A stretch of DNA of 46,003 nt from assembly GCA_900543205.1 (NCBI GenBank), contig UQQM01000016.1, positions 1 to 46,003 of the forward strand, given 5' to 3'. Made by a program: the position numbers and the translations under genes. Shown one piece after another: positions 1 through 8,994 of the stretch. The notes beneath the pieces are model-generated. The model did not search any database. It saw only the letters and a program-made list of their open reading frames with translations, and was not told the DNA's origin. Numbering within the stretch: position 1 is the first letter of the stretch; each line of letters opens with the position of its first letter. This stretch comes from an uncultured Bacteroides sp. (GTDB lineage Bacteria; Bacteroidota; Bacteroidia; Bacteroidales; UBA932).

Positions 1-321
1 GTCATCAACGACTATATCCTGAATTCGGAAGAGCTGGTGCTGCTGTTCGTGCTGATAGATTCGAGGCACGACATCGGCACCCTCGACAGGGACTTCCTGA
101 TAAGGCTGGGAGAGGAAGGGGTTCCGTTCGCGCTGGTGATGACCAAATGCGACAAGAAGGGGCCCGTCGCCCTGGCCGCCCAGATAGAGAAGGACAAGGA
201 GCTGCTGGCGGAGTTCTGGGAGGAGCTGCCGCCGATATTCACCACCTCCTCCGTCTCGGGCAACGGGAGGGAAGAGCTGCTGGCATACATAGAAGACACA
301 CTAATCAATATAACTCCATAA
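1..321 (+). CDS. engB: EngB/YihA/YsxC ribosome-biogenesis GTPase, 3' part only
   Basis: Partial gene: the frame is open from base 1 and stops with TAA at 319-321, leaving about 106 residues of a protein normally near 200. Visible are the end of the G3 region (VLIDSRH), the G4 guanine-specificity motif TKCDK and a G5-like TSSVSGNG before a C-terminal helix. The family binds GTP and helps assemble the 50S ribosomal subunit. The P-loop lies outside the window, so nucleotide binding cannot be checked. The prs start codon follows three bases after the stop, so the two are probably cotranscribed. EngB is preferred over Era or Der because of the VLIDSRH...TKCDK spacing and the lack of any trailing domain. 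Confidence 0.85.
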   Translation, partial: VINDYILNSEELVLLFVLIDSRHDIGTLDRDFLIRLGEEGVPFALVMTKCDKKGPVALAAQIEKDKELLAEFWEELPPIFTTSSVSGNGREELLAYIEDTLINITP

Positions 322-324
322 GAA

Positions 325-1296
325 ATGCTACACTCCCACAGACTGGAACTATTCGCGTGCCGGGCCTCCGAGGATTTCGCCCGCAGGGTCATCGACAGCC
401 TCAACAGGACCAAATCTCCCGATGAACCTGAAATCCACCTCGGCGTGCTGGACGTCACCCAGTTCAGCGACGGGGAATTCCAACCCATGTTCTCCGAAAG
501 CGTGCGCGGCGCCGCCGTCTACATCATTCAGTCGACAGTTCCGCCCGCAGACAATCTTATGGAGCTCCTGCTGACCATAGACGCCGCCAAGAGGGCCTCT
601 GCCGACAAGGTGGTGGCCGTGATGCCCTACTTCGGCTGGGCCAGGCAGGACCGCAAGGACCGTCCGCGCGTGGCCATCGGCGCCAAGCTCGTGGCCAACC
701 TCCTGCGCGCCGCCGGAGCCGACAGGGTAATGGCCTGCGACCTCCATGCGGAGCAGATCCAGGGTTTCTTCGACATCCCGCTCGACCACATCTACGCCAG
801 CAAGGTGTTCATCCCCTACATCCAGGACCTGCATATCGGGAACCTCGCGATAGCGGCGCCTGACATGGGCGGCGCCAAGAGGGCCAACGCCTACGCCAGG
901 GAACTCGACGCTTCCGTAATCATCTGCCACAAGACCCGCGAGAGGGCCAACGTGGTAGGCTCGATAACCGCCATCGGAGATGTTGAGGACAAGAACATCA
1001 TCATAGTGGACGACATGATAGACACGGCGGGAACCCTCTGCAAGGCCGCCGGGCTGCTGATGAACAAGGGGGCGATGAGCGTGCGCGCCTGTGCGACCCA
1101 CGGGCTGTTCTCCGGCAATGCCGTCGAGAGGATACACGACTCCATGCTGTCCGAAGTGTTCATCACCGACACTGTCCCCCACCCCGAGCTTGCCGATGAC
1201 CCCAAAATCAGGATAGTCACCATGACCGAAGTGTTCGCAAGCATCATCCACAAGGTCTACAATTACGAATCCATAAGCAAAGATTTCGTCTATTGA
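325..1296 (+). CDS. prs: Ribose-phosphate pyrophosphokinase (PRPP synthetase)
   Basis: Makes 5-phosphoribosyl diphosphate from ribose 5-phosphate and ATP for nucleotide, histidine and tryptophan synthesis in the cytoplasm. At 323 residues it has the normal length. Family signatures are FSDGEFQP near residue 47, the ATP/regulatory segment PYFGWARQDRKDRPR near residues 100-115, CDLHAEQIQGFFDIP near 140, and the PRPP-binding loop IIIVDDMIDTAGTL near 225-238. The ATG lies four bases beyond the engB stop. The gene is followed after one base by a small membrane-protein gene, so it sits inside a compact plus-strand operon (engB, prs, small protein, der). Nothing unusual is seen. Confidence 0.97.
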   Translation: MLHSHRLELFACRASEDFARRVIDSLNRTKSPDEPEIHLGVLDVTQFSDGEFQPMFSESVRGAAVYIIQSTVPPADNLMELLLTIDAAKRASADKVVAVMPYFGWARQDRKDRPRVAIGAKLVANLLRAAGADRVMACDLHAEQIQGFFDIPLDHIYASKVFIPYIQDLHIGNLAIAAPDMGGAKRANAYARELDASVIICHKTRERANVVGSITAIGDVEDKNIIIVDDMIDTAGTLCKAAGLLMNKGAMSVRACATHGLFSGNAVERIHDSMLSEVFITDTVPHPELADDPKIRIVTMTEVFASIIHKVYNYESISKDFVY

Positions 1297-1297
1297 T

Positions 1298-1549
1298 ATG
1301 AAAGTATTTCTCCTCGCAGTCATCGTCGTGGCCCTTTGCGTGTTCGGTATGTGCTTCAACATCATCTTCCGCAAGAAGGACTTCCCCCATTATGACGTAG
1401 GCACCAACGAGGAGATGCGCAAGCTCGGCATACGCTGCTACAAGGACGTGGACGCCGAGCTGCACTCGAAGAAATGTTCGGGCAACCTCAGCGAAGCCTG
1501 CAAAGAATGCAAGTTATATGAGTCTGGTAGCAATAGTAGGAAGGCCTAA
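1298..1549 (+). CDS. Small single-pass membrane protein with C-terminal cysteines
   Basis: An 83-residue protein of unassigned function. Residues 3-23 form one hydrophobic segment ([14 protein letters not shown] and onwards), followed by a short charged domain containing [13 protein letters not shown] and a cysteine cluster ([12 protein letters not shown], spacing C-x7-C-x2-C). Short membrane proteins with a similar 'NxxMRKLGI' segment recur in Bacteroidota beside housekeeping genes. I know of no established function. The four cysteines could bind metal or form disulfides, which is inference. It starts one base after prs and its last 32 bases overlap the start of der in another frame. This suggests translational coupling. 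The prokaryotic codon usage and the position support a real gene. Confidence 0.75.
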   Translation: MKVFLLAVIVVALCVFGMCFNIIFRKKDFPHYDVGTNEEMRKLGIRCYKDVDAELHSKKCSGNLSEACKECKLYESGSNSRKA

Positions 1550-2828
1550 CGTAGGCAAGTCCACCCTTTTCAACCGCCTCGTCGGAATGAGGCAGGCAAT
1601 CGTCGATGACACTGCCGGCGTGACCAGGGACCGTCACTACGGCCGCTGCGAATGGAACGGACGGGAGTTCTCCGTCGTCGACACGGGCGGCTACACCACC
1701 AACTCCGACGACGTGTTCGAGAGCGCGATACGCTCGCAGGTGCAGATAGCCATCGATGAGGCCGACGTGGTGCTGTTCATGGTCGAGGCCGAAACCGGAA
1801 TCACCGACTATGATTCCGAAATCGCCGACGTGCTCCGGCGCGCGAAGAAGCCCGTGATACTCTGCGTGAACAAGGTCGACACCGGCGACAGGATATTCGA
1901 CACCTTCCAGTTCTATTCGCTCGGGCTCGGGGAGCTCTACAGCATTTCAGCGTCCAACGGCGGCGGAACCGGAGAACTGCTCGATGCAGTGGTGGAGGCG
2001 CTGCCCTCCGAAGCGTCGGACGGGCCCGACCCATACGCCGGCCTGCCAAGGATAGCGATAGTCGGCAAACCCAACGTCGGCAAATCCTCGCTCACCAACG
2101 CCCTGCTCGGCGAGGAGCGCAACATAGTCACCCCCGTCGCAGGCACGACCCGAGACGCCGTGGAGACCCATTACAACAAGTTCGGCTTCGAGTTCATGCT
2201 GGTGGACACCGCCGGCATCAGGCGCAAGACCAAGGTCCGCGAAGACCTCGAGTTCTATTCGGTGATGCGCTCTATACGGGCGATTGAGCATTCCGACATC
2301 TGCATCCTCATGATAGACGCGACCACCGGCATGGAGGCCCAGGACATGCACATCTTCAACCTCATAGTGAAGAACCGCAAGGGCTGCGTGGTCGTGGTGA
2401 ACAAATGGGACCTGTTCATCAAGGACTCCAACACGCTGAAGTCCTATTCGGATTCGCTCAGGCAGAGGCTGGCCCCGTTCAACGACATCCCCATCATCTT
2501 CACCTCCGTGGTCAGGATGCAGCGCATCCAGGATGTGCTCCAGGCCGCCACCGAGGTCTACGCCAACTACTCGCGCAAGATTCCCACGGCGCAGCTCAAC
2601 GAGATCATGCTGCCTATAATCGAGGAGACCCCTCCGCCGGCATGGAAGGGAAAGTACGTGAAGGTGAAGTACATCACCCAGCTTCCCACGCGCTTCCCGG
2701 CTTTCGCGTTCTTCTGCAATCTGCCGCAGTATGTCAAGGAGCCCTACAGGCGCTTCCTGGAAAACCAGCTCCGGAAGAATTTCAGCCTGACAGGCTGCCC
2801 CGTACAAATCTACTGCCGCCAGAAATAG
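1518..2828 (+). CDS. der: Ribosome-associated GTPase Der (EngA)
   Basis: Double-Era-like GTPase needed for late 50S subunit maturation. The 436 residues hold two tandem G domains with P-loops GRPNVGKST (8-16) and GKPNVGKSS (183-191), switch motifs DTGGY and DTAGI, base-specificity motifs NKVD (about 118) and NKWD (about 295), and a C-terminal KH-like domain that ends [13 protein letters not shown]. Length and domain order are typical. The ATG at 1518 begins [11 protein letters not shown] and gives the canonical N-terminus, even though it overlaps the preceding small gene by 32 bases. It is the last gene of the plus-strand cluster. The 123-base gap after it (2829-2951) holds no terminator or gene that I can recognise. 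Confidence 0.97.
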   Translation: MSLVAIVGRPNVGKSTLFNRLVGMRQAIVDDTAGVTRDRHYGRCEWNGREFSVVDTGGYTTNSDDVFESAIRSQVQIAIDEADVVLFMVEAETGITDYDSEIADVLRRAKKPVILCVNKVDTGDRIFDTFQFYSLGLGELYSISASNGGGTGELLDAVVEALPSEASDGPDPYAGLPRIAIVGKPNVGKSSLTNALLGEERNIVTPVAGTTRDAVETHYNKFGFEFMLVDTAGIRRKTKVREDLEFYSVMRSIRAIEHSDICILMIDATTGMEAQDMHIFNLIVKNRKGCVVVVNKWDLFIKDSNTLKSYSDSLRQRLAPFNDIPIIFTSVVRMQRIQDVLQAATEVYANYSRKIPTAQLNEIMLPIIEETPPPAWKGKYVKVKYITQLPTRFPAFAFFCNLPQYVKEPYRRFLENQLRKNFSLTGCPVQIYCRQK

Positions 2829-2951
2829 CAGTTTCAGCTTTGTCCCGATAGCCACGCCATGCGCGGGGTCTCGTGTGTCTTCGCCGGCGCACCGTCATTG
2901 TCGCGTCACCGGAACGCAAGCCGGATGCGGTCTGCGGGCGAGGGAGGCTTG

Positions 2952-5900
2952 TCAGACGTCAGCGCCGTCCTGCGGGCGGATTGCCGGGTAGCAGATGGTG
3001 AAGCAGGCGCCGCCGAGCGAGAACGAGCGGCTGTAGCTGATCGTGGCCCCGCTCCTCTCCAGAATGCTGCGGCTCACCACCAGACCTATGCCCGAGCCCG
3101 AAGTCTTCGTAGTGAAATTGAGGGTGAAAAGTCCCTGGACATCCCCTTCCGCGACTCCGGGCCCGTTATCTTCGAAGACTATGTCATAATAGCCGTCCTT
3201 CGTGGACGAACGGCGCAGAGCCACTGCGATACGCCCGTTCTCCATGTCCCCTATCGCCTGCACGGCATTGTTGAGCAGATTGATGAACACGCGGGTAAGC
3301 TGGGGCTTGGGCGCCATGATTCTGGCCCCCTCGAGGCCGAGGTAATCGAACTTGATGTTGGGTCTGTTGTCATACATGAACACTTCATCCTGAAGCATCC
3401 TGTCCAGATCCACCTCAACGGGCGTCTCGGAATACAGTTTCGCGAAGGTCGAGAAGTCCTCCGCCGTGGTGGCGAGAAGCTTTATGTGCTCGAGCAGCAC
3501 CGCGCTGGCCTCGTCGAAGACTTCCGTCCAGCGGGGATCTCCCTTCGCCTTCAGACGCTGCACCCTCTGCACCTGGAGCATCATGGGCGTCAGGGGGTTC
3601 TTGATCTCATGGGCGACCTGGCGCGCCATCTCCGCCCATGCCTTGTCCCTCTCGGCCGCAGCCAGCTGCTTCGAACTCTCCGAAAGCTTGGCCACCATGC
3701 TGTTGTAGGCCTGCACTATGGTGGAAATCTCGTCATCCTTGCCCTCGTAGTCTATCGGCTCCATCGAGTCTATGCCTCCGTTGTCCATCTTGCGGCTCAT
3801 CTCGTTCAGAGGCCGGAACATCTTGTCCACCACGGCCGTAGCAAGGAACCTCAGCACCACCAGCAGCAGGCAGAACATGGATATGACGGTCACCAGATGG
3901 GAGATGGCGTCGTTCCTGAATTCGGAGCTGTCCTCGCTGTAGGGCGAATTGACAATCGCCACTATGTCGCCGTCGTCGCCGAGAATCTGGCCGTACATGC
4001 TGTAGAAACTTTCCCGTCCCAGCCTTTCCTGCAATATGCAGTAGCGCTGGTGGTCATACATTATCCTGCCGTATGCCTCGCCGCTGATCCTGCCGCTGAG
4101 CATCATCCTCTCGAACACGAAGGGGGTGGTGGTCGCGAGCACGCGTCCGGACGGGGAATACAGCGAGATGTCGGAATCCGTGTCGTCGCTGACCTTCCTT
4201 ATCATCGCGAGCATGCGTCCGCGGTCCATCTCCGAGAAACTGCCGGCATCCCCGGCCTCGGCCTCGACCATGGCGATGATCGAGCTTATCTTGTCCGATA
4301 CGGCCGCATGGACATTGCTCTCGTTGCGCGAATGTATGAACACGACGCTGATTATCAGCACTCCCGCAAGCGTGCATATCTGCGAAATCAGCAGGATGGC
4401 CTTGATCCTGTAGCTGAAATGGCTCTTCGAGAACAGACGCTCCTTCTCCTCCCCGGCCACCTTCCCGAGGGAGACCAGCAGAAGATATACGATGACGGCG
4501 ATAGCCATGCCGCTCACAAAGTAGTCGAAGCGCCTTATCTTCGCCCTTGACAGGACGACGGACTCATGTTCGCTTATCCTGGTCACGAAATGCGAGGACT
4601 CGTTCCTGATGAAATGGCCCGACGATGCGGAGAACACCGCAGCATATTCGCCCTCCTCCAGCCTGGTGGGATAGGGGTAGCCGCCTCGGCTCTCCTTGAG
4701 CTCGCTGTCCTCGTAAAGCGCGAACGAGAAGCCCTCCGGGAGAGCTATCCTGCCGGGAGGACTGATGCCGAAGATTCCGGCATATCCCCGCCTGCTGCCC
4801 ATGTCCCTCGACTCCAGCCTCAGCACCACCCTGGATATGCCGCCGTCCTCGAACAGATACATGAAGACCCCGACATAATACGAGCGTCCGTTGTCCCTGC
4901 GCACATACAGGAAACGGGAATTGTCGGCGACCGCCTGACCGCCTCTCACCAGGGCGTTGTACTGCGCCGCCGAACGCGGGCTGCTGTTGCTCTCGTTGAA
5001 CACGTAGGCCGTGACCACATAGTTCATGTTCCGTCTTGAGAAGAACGTGGCGACTATGCGGTTCTGTATCATGCCGGACGCGTTGTCAAAGGCGGAAAGC
5101 GCGGCGATTATCGGGTCGTCGGCAATCTGCGACTCTATGCCGCGCAGGTAGAGCTCCAGCGAGATGTCCCTGTCGAAGGCCAGCCGGTTGGCCAGCATCT
5201 CCATCCTGTCCTGCTCCTTGCGGAAGCCGAGAACGCCTGTCGTGCACACGAGGTACACGGCGATCAGCAGGGCGTAGACGATGCTGTTGAGCTGCGAGAA
5301 GGCGTCCAGCTTCACCCCGGTGTATTCGTATACGGGCCCCTTCATGGTCTGGAGAAGCAGAGGCACGCTCATGAGCATGGTGACGAACGAAATATAGACC
5401 ACTATGCCGAACGGGCCAATCTCCGAGAGCTTGTACAGCTCCAGGCAGAGGCCGGAATTGATGATTATGCTCCTCAACCCGAAGAAGGTGAACGCGAAAA
5501 TACCGGCCACAGAAACGGCCAGCAGGGCGGCAGCGGTCCTGAACGCCACCCTATTGCGTACAAGTCCGCACACGGCGTCCCTTGCGACATAGAGGGCTAT
5601 GGCGAGAATGAGTATGGCCAGGTTGATGAGTATGACCGCACCGAGCGAATACAGTATGCCGCCTCCGGCGTAGAGCCTGGGCGAGAACATCACATACTGG
5701 TCGCTGATCATCCAGCCTGCGGCATATACTCCGGCCAGCACTACCGCCAGCCCGAGGAGCACCAGGCGCAGCCGGAACAGGGTCCTCCTGACGGAAAGCC
5801 AGAGCAGCGCGCCGATACATACAAGCGCGAGCCCTATCCAGAGAATGTACGAAAGAGGGCGCACCGAATTCACGAGCGACTCCCTGACTATCTTGAACTG

Positions 5901-6497
5901 CGGCTGTCCCATCACCGTCACCGGCGAGCCCCCGTCGTATGCCAGAGGCCTGACATCCAGCGGAGACGGGACATGAAGCTGGGGGTTCACCGGGCCGCGT
6001 CCCCTGACCTGGCGTGTGTCCGCAATCTCCAGACCGCCTATGACCATGCAGCCGTCGGAGCTCATCGTCTTCGCGAGATACCATTTGGAGCCGAGATTCA
6101 CATAGCTGAGCGTCTCGCCGATGGCGGAGAGAGGAGATTCGAGCGAATAGTCCGAACTTGTGAGCAGCGGGGCGTAGACCCTGTACTGGAGATTGTCGTT
6201 GTAGACCGGGAACTCGTTGCACCACGACTGCAGGGTGTCCCCGCAATAGCGGTAGATGACCATGTCGTCGGGCAGGCCGTCAAGTTCCAGCCAGCTAGAA
6301 TGGTCGCCGTCCATCGCCTCCTGCATGAAGTGTTCCAGCGTCACCACTCTCCGCTCCACCAGTGATGAGACCCGCTTCGCGACCGACGGGGTGTCGTTCG
6401 ATATGGTGAACGGGCCGAAAGAGAACAGCATCAGCAGCACGCCGAGCAGGACAAGCGCCGATGCAATGATATCCTTTATTTTACGACCGATCTTCAC
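2952..6497 (-). CDS. Very large NtrY-like multi-pass sensor histidine kinase
   Basis: A 1181-residue membrane sensor kinase. An N-terminal anchor (about 9-30) and an extracytoplasmic stretch are followed by about six membrane helices (about 213-430), a second extracytoplasmic region, and further helices before a HAMP-like linker (FRPLNEMSRKMDNGGI). The cytoplasmic kinase has HisKA with phosphoacceptor H963 in AHEIKNPLTPMM, an N box (INLLNNAVQ, about 1072), G1 DNGPG (about 1110) and G2 GSGIGL (about 1134). HEIKNPLTP is typical of NtrY-type kinases. The start is GTG; its GTGA overlaps the rlmH stop, so it is probably translated by coupling from the rlmH promoter. No response regulator is adjacent. 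The NtrC-like regulator at 13753-14898 is a plausible partner, which is inference. The ligand is unknown. Confidence 0.9.
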   Translation of the reverse strand: MKIGRKIKDIIASALVLLGVLLMLFSFGPFTISNDTPSVAKRVSSLVERRVVTLEHFMQEAMDGDHSSWLELDGLPDDMVIYRYCGDTLQSWCNEFPVYNDNLQYRVYAPLLTSSDYSLESPLSAIGETLSYVNLGSKWYLAKTMSSDGCMVIGGLEIADTRQVRGRGPVNPQLHVPSPLDVRPLAYDGGSPVTVMGQPQFKIVRESLVNSVRPLSYILWIGLALVCIGALLWLSVRRTLFRLRLVLLGLAVVLAGVYAAGWMISDQYVMFSPRLYAGGGILYSLGAVILINLAILILAIALYVARDAVCGLVRNRVAFRTAAALLAVSVAGIFAFTFFGLRSIIINSGLCLELYKLSEIGPFGIVVYISFVTMLMSVPLLLQTMKGPVYEYTGVKLDAFSQLNSIVYALLIAVYLVCTTGVLGFRKEQDRMEMLANRLAFDRDISLELYLRGIESQIADDPIIAALSAFDNASGMIQNRIVATFFSRRNMNYVVTAYVFNESNSSPRSAAQYNALVRGGQAVADNSRFLYVRRDNGRSYYVGVFMYLFEDGGISRVVLRLESRDMGSRRGYAGIFGISPPGRIALPEGFSFALYEDSELKESRGGYPYPTRLEEGEYAAVFSASSGHFIRNESSHFVTRISEHESVVLSRAKIRRFDYFVSGMAIAVIVYLLLVSLGKVAGEEKERLFSKSHFSYRIKAILLISQICTLAGVLIISVVFIHSRNESNVHAAVSDKISSIIAMVEAEAGDAGSFSEMDRGRMLAMIRKVSDDTDSDISLYSPSGRVLATTTPFVFERMMLSGRISGEAYGRIMYDHQRYCILQERLGRESFYSMYGQILGDDGDIVAIVNSPYSEDSSEFRNDAISHLVTVISMFCLLLVVLRFLATAVVDKMFRPLNEMSRKMDNGGIDSMEPIDYEGKDDEISTIVQAYNSMVAKLSESSKQLAAAERDKAWAEMARQVAHEIKNPLTPMMLQVQRVQRLKAKGDPRWTEVFDEASAVLLEHIKLLATTAEDFSTFAKLYSETPVEVDLDRMLQDEVFMYDNRPNIKFDYLGLEGARIMAPKPQLTRVFINLLNNAVQAIGDMENGRIAVALRRSSTKDGYYDIVFEDNGPGVAEGDVQGLFTLNFTTKTSGSGIGLVVSRSILERSGATISYSRSFSLGGACFTICYPAIRPQDGADV

Positions 6498-6967
6498 TCG
6501 TGATGATAGGGTTCGCCCCTGATTATGGTAAAGGCCCGGTAGAGCTGCTCTGCAAAAATCGTTCTAACCATCTGGTGGGAGAAAGTCATGTCCGACAGGG
6601 AGATTCTGAAATCCGCCCTGGAATACACCTCGTCCGAGAATCCGTAGGCCCCGCCTATGATGAATATGATGTTCGCCCCTGCGCGGGACATCCTGTCCTC
6701 GAGCCAGGACGCGAAGCCGAGCGAACGGAACTTCCTGCCGTGCTCGTCCAGCAGCACGACATAGTCCGAGGGCTTCACGTGCCTGAGAAGCAGGGCGCCC
6801 TCCTTCTCCTTTATCTGCTCACGGTTCAGCGACGCCACGTTCTTGAGCTCGGGTATCTCGTCCGTCACGAAAGGCACATAATGCGAAATCCTCGACACGT
6901 ACATGTCGAGCCCCGCCTTCACCCAGGCGATGTCAGTCTTTCCGACAGTCAGAAGAGTAATGCGCAT
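6494..6967 (-). CDS. rlmH: 23S rRNA (pseudouridine-1915-N3)-methyltransferase RlmH
   Basis: SPOUT-class methyltransferase that methylates pseudouridine 1915 in helix 69 of 23S rRNA using S-adenosylmethionine. I use the ATG at 6967 (MRITLLTVGKTD), giving the normal 157 residues. A longer frame upstream would add 18 residues that do not fit the family and would run through the promoter. The knotted C-terminal SAM-binding region is clear: FIIGGAYGFSDEVYSRAD, SLSDMTFSHQMVR and the terminal RGEPYHHE. A consensus promoter lies 24-55 bases upstream. The stop codon overlaps the GTG start of the large histidine kinase by four bases. Confidence 0.95.
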   Translation of the reverse strand: MRITLLTVGKTDIAWVKAGLDMYVSRISHYVPFVTDEIPELKNVASLNREQIKEKEGALLLRHVKPSDYVVLLDEHGRKFRSLGFASWLEDRMSRAGANIIFIIGGAYGFSDEVYSRADFRISLSDMTFSHQMVRTIFAEQLYRAFTIIRGEPYHHE

Positions 6968-6990
6968 TCCTAACAGCTTTGGGCGTGGTA

Positions 6991-7022
6991 CAAATATACT
7001 TACGTGGCTTGATATTTGCAAA
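6991..7022 (-). promoter_or_regulatory. Bacteroidota-type promoter for rlmH and the histidine kinase
   Basis: On the minus strand TTTG (7022-7019), exactly 20 bases, then TATATTTG (6998-6991). This matches the -33 TTTG / -7 TAnnTTTG consensus of Bacteroidota. The predicted transcript start near 6985 leaves a leader of about 20 bases before the rlmH ATG at 6967. Confidence 0.7.
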
Positions 7023-7032
7023 ATACAGGGTC

Positions 7033-7434
7033 GTGCGAAACTTCATCAAAATAGCGGCAGCGGCTTCGGCGCTCTTCACCTGCTTCAGCCTTTCGGCCCA
7101 GTCCGAAAGCTATGACGTGTTCCAGCCCATCACGAAATACATGGTCAAGGGGGACGCGGAATGCCTGTCGGCGTGGTTCGACGACAACCTCGACATCAGC
7201 ATAAGCAGCGACGAGAACACTGCCAGCAAGGCGCAGGCCAGGCAGATAATCAAGGCCTTCTTCGCGGCCCACACTCCCCAGTCCTTCGATGTGACGCACG
7301 CCGCCGAAAAAGCCAACATGAAATACATGGTCGGCAACCTTACGGCGGGAGGAGAGAGCTACATGGTCACAATCTTCGTAAGTTCGAAAGGTGACGGCTA
7401 CAAGATACAGCAACTGAAAATCGAGCGCCCGTAA
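7033..7434 (+). CDS. Secreted DUF4783 family protein
   Basis: A small exported protein of 133 residues if read from GTG at 7033. That start gives a clean signal peptide (MRNFIKIAAAASALFTCFSLSAQ split as basic n-region, hydrophobic core and SAQ cleavage site near residue 23). The upstream ATG at 6979 would add 18 residues overlapping the rlmH promoter. The mature part resembles the DUF4783 family, an NTF2-like fold found in Bacteroidota: a conserved YMVKGDAECLSAWFDDNLDI segment and paired strands such as GNLTAGGESYMVTIFV. Function is unknown. It is monocistronic, facing a terminator at 7417-7454 that overlaps its last codons. A weak -7-like GATATTTG occurs at 7011-7018. Confidence 0.8.
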   Translation: MRNFIKIAAAASALFTCFSLSAQSESYDVFQPITKYMVKGDAECLSAWFDDNLDISISSDENTASKAQARQIIKAFFAAHTPQSFDVTHAAEKANMKYMVGNLTAGGESYMVTIFVSSKGDGYKIQQLKIERP

Positions 7435-7454
7435 GGACGCCCGATTTTATTTTT
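7417..7454 (+). terminator. Intrinsic terminator after the DUF4783 gene
   Basis: Stem aaaatcgagcg (7417-7427) pairs with cgcccgatttt (7438-7448) with a single A/C mismatch, followed by ATTTTT to 7454. The left arm overlaps the last codons of the coding sequence. The A/T ends of the stem could also give some termination for efp coming from the other side. Confidence 0.7.
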
Positions 7455-7478
7455 CCAACGTATTCCGCCGGACGGAGA

Positions 7479-8042
7479 CTAGACTCTCTGGCCGTATGAA
7501 CGGTCGGTGGTGTTCACCGTAATCTTGTCGCCGGTCTCGATGAACAGCGGAACCATGATCTTGGCGCCGGTCTCGAGGGTCACCTCCTTGAGAGCCGAGG
7601 TAGAAGCGGTGTTGCCCTTGACCGCAGGCTCGGAATAGGTCACTTCGAGGGTCACGTAGGTGGGGAGCTCGCAGGTAAGGCACCTTTCCTCTCCGACCAC
7701 GAACATCATCTCAACATGCTGTCCCTCCTTCATGAGGTCGGCGTTCTCCACCACGTCCTTGGGGAGGAGAATCTGCTCGAATGTCTCCTCGTGCATGAAG
7801 TTGTAGCCGTCGTCCTCGGCATAGAGGAACTGGTAGGGACGGCGCTCCACGTCGATGGTCTCGATCTTGGCACCGGCGGTGAAGGTATTGTCCAGGATTC
7901 GGCCGTTCTCAAGGTTGCGGAGCTTGGTCTTCACGAAGGCAGGCCCCTTTCCGGGCTTCACGTGCTGGAACCAGACTATCTGGCAGGGCTTGTCGTTGTA
8001 CTTGAGATAAAGACCGTTTTTGAAATCTGCTGTTGTTGCCAT
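7479..8042 (-). CDS. efp: Translation elongation factor P
   Basis: EF-P binds between the P and E sites and relieves ribosome stalling at polyproline. The ATG at 8042 (MATTADFKNG) gives 187 residues, the family norm; the open frame extends 14 residues further up but into the promoter. Three beta-barrel domains are recognisable. The N-terminal domain has the loop HVKPGKGPAFVKTKLRN, with K32 at the position that E. coli modifies (K34). The C-terminal domain has the signature around LETGAKIMVPLFIETGDKI. It ends YGQRV. It lies downstream of ispH but has its own strong promoter (8082-8113). Confidence 0.97.
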   Translation of the reverse strand: MATTADFKNGLYLKYNDKPCQIVWFQHVKPGKGPAFVKTKLRNLENGRILDNTFTAGAKIETIDVERRPYQFLYAEDDGYNFMHEETFEQILLPKDVVENADLMKEGQHVEMMFVVGEERCLTCELPTYVTLEVTYSEPAVKGNTASTSALKEVTLETGAKIMVPLFIETGDKITVNTTDRSYGQRV

Positions 8043-8081
8043 AGGTATGTATTTTTCTTTAATCCTTTCAGGAGTATCGTG

Positions 8082-8113
8082 CAAAATTAGTCATTAGTCG
8101 GAACTAATGCAAA
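8082..8113 (-). promoter_or_regulatory. Bacteroidota-type promoter for efp
   Basis: Minus strand TTTG (8113-8110), 20 bases, TAATTTTG (8089-8082): both elements match the consensus perfectly. The -33 element lies within the last codons of ispH. The leader would be about 33 bases. Confidence 0.75.
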
Positions 8114-8994
8114 TTTTCAATCTCTGCGGCGACTTTTTCAAGCAGCCACTTGGGCGTAGAGGTCGCTCCGCATACGCCTACGCGGTCGCCTTCCCGGAAC
8201 CACTCGGCACGAAGGTCTCCGGCAGAACGCACATGGACCGTCCTGGGATTCTCTCCGCTGCAGAGGCCGTACAGCACCTTCCCGTTGGAGCTCTCCCTTC
8301 CGGACACGAACACTATCACATCGTGGCTTCTTGCGAACTCCGCCAGCTCACGGTGGCGGGAGGCCACCTGCCGGCAGATCGTATCGTGCACCGACAGCAC
8401 CGCACCGCCCTTCATGCAGCTCCGGAGGTAGCCGCACAGCTCGGCATATCCGTCCGGGCTCATGGTGGTCTGGGAGAAGAGCTCTATGTCCACCGAGGTG
8501 TCGAGCGTGCCGTCGCCGACCAGCTCCACGGCCCGTACAGGGCTCTGCACCACGAGGACATCGCCTCCGACCTGCCCCACGAGGCCCAGAACCTCCGGAT
8601 GCCCTTCCTTGCCGAAGATGACCACCCTGCCCTTTCCGGCCAGGCGCGCGTACGCCTCCCGTATGTCCTTCTGGAGCTTAAGCACCACGGGGCAGGTGCA
8701 GTCTATTATCCTGTAGCCGAGCTCTTCCGCCTTCGCATAGACTCCGGGAGGCTCGCCGTGGGCCCTTATCAGCAGAGGCTCGCCTTCGCCCCGCTCAAGG
8801 GAGCCAAGCTGCGAAACATCCACTGTCTTCAGGCCAAGCGATTCCAGACGCGAGAGCTCCTCTTCGTTATGGACTATCGCGCCCAGCGAATAGAGCCGGC
8901 CGCCATATTCGGAAAGATGCCCCTCGGCCGCCCGTATGGCCCTGATGACCCCTCCGCAGAATCCCGAATTCGCGTCTATCTCGACACGCATCAT
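8104..8994 (-). CDS. ispH: 4-hydroxy-3-methylbut-2-enyl diphosphate reductase IspH (LytB)
   Basis: Last enzyme of the MEP isoprenoid pathway: an iron-sulfur protein that reduces HMBPP to IPP and DMAPP. In 296 residues the three cluster cysteines are present (C13 in GFCGGV, the CTCPVV pair near 100, and DTIC near 207), together with substrate histidines in GAIVHNEEE, IRAHGEP and GKEGHPEVLG, the SQTTMS motif and VSGRESSNGK. It ends with CGATSTPKWLLE. The ATG start overlaps the cmk stop by four bases (ATGA), so it is translationally coupled to cmk. Confidence 0.96.
   Translation of the reverse strand: MMRVEIDANSGFCGGVIRAIRAAEGHLSEYGGRLYSLGAIVHNEEELSRLESLGLKTVDVSQLGSLERGEGEPLLIRAHGEPPGVYAKAEELGYRIIDCTCPVVLKLQKDIREAYARLAGKGRVVIFGKEGHPEVLGLVGQVGGDVLVVQSPVRAVELVGDGTLDTSVDIELFSQTTMSPDGYAELCGYLRSCMKGGAVLSVHDTICRQVASRHRELAEFARSHDVIVFVSGRESSNGKVLYGLCSGENPRTVHVRSAGDLRAEWFREGDRVGVCGATSTPKWLLEKVAAEIENLH

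Noticed and set aside
2829..2951. A terminator or small RNA gene between der and the histidine kinase
   Set aside because: I found short GC complementary pieces only, without a convincing stem and T run or a conserved RNA form.
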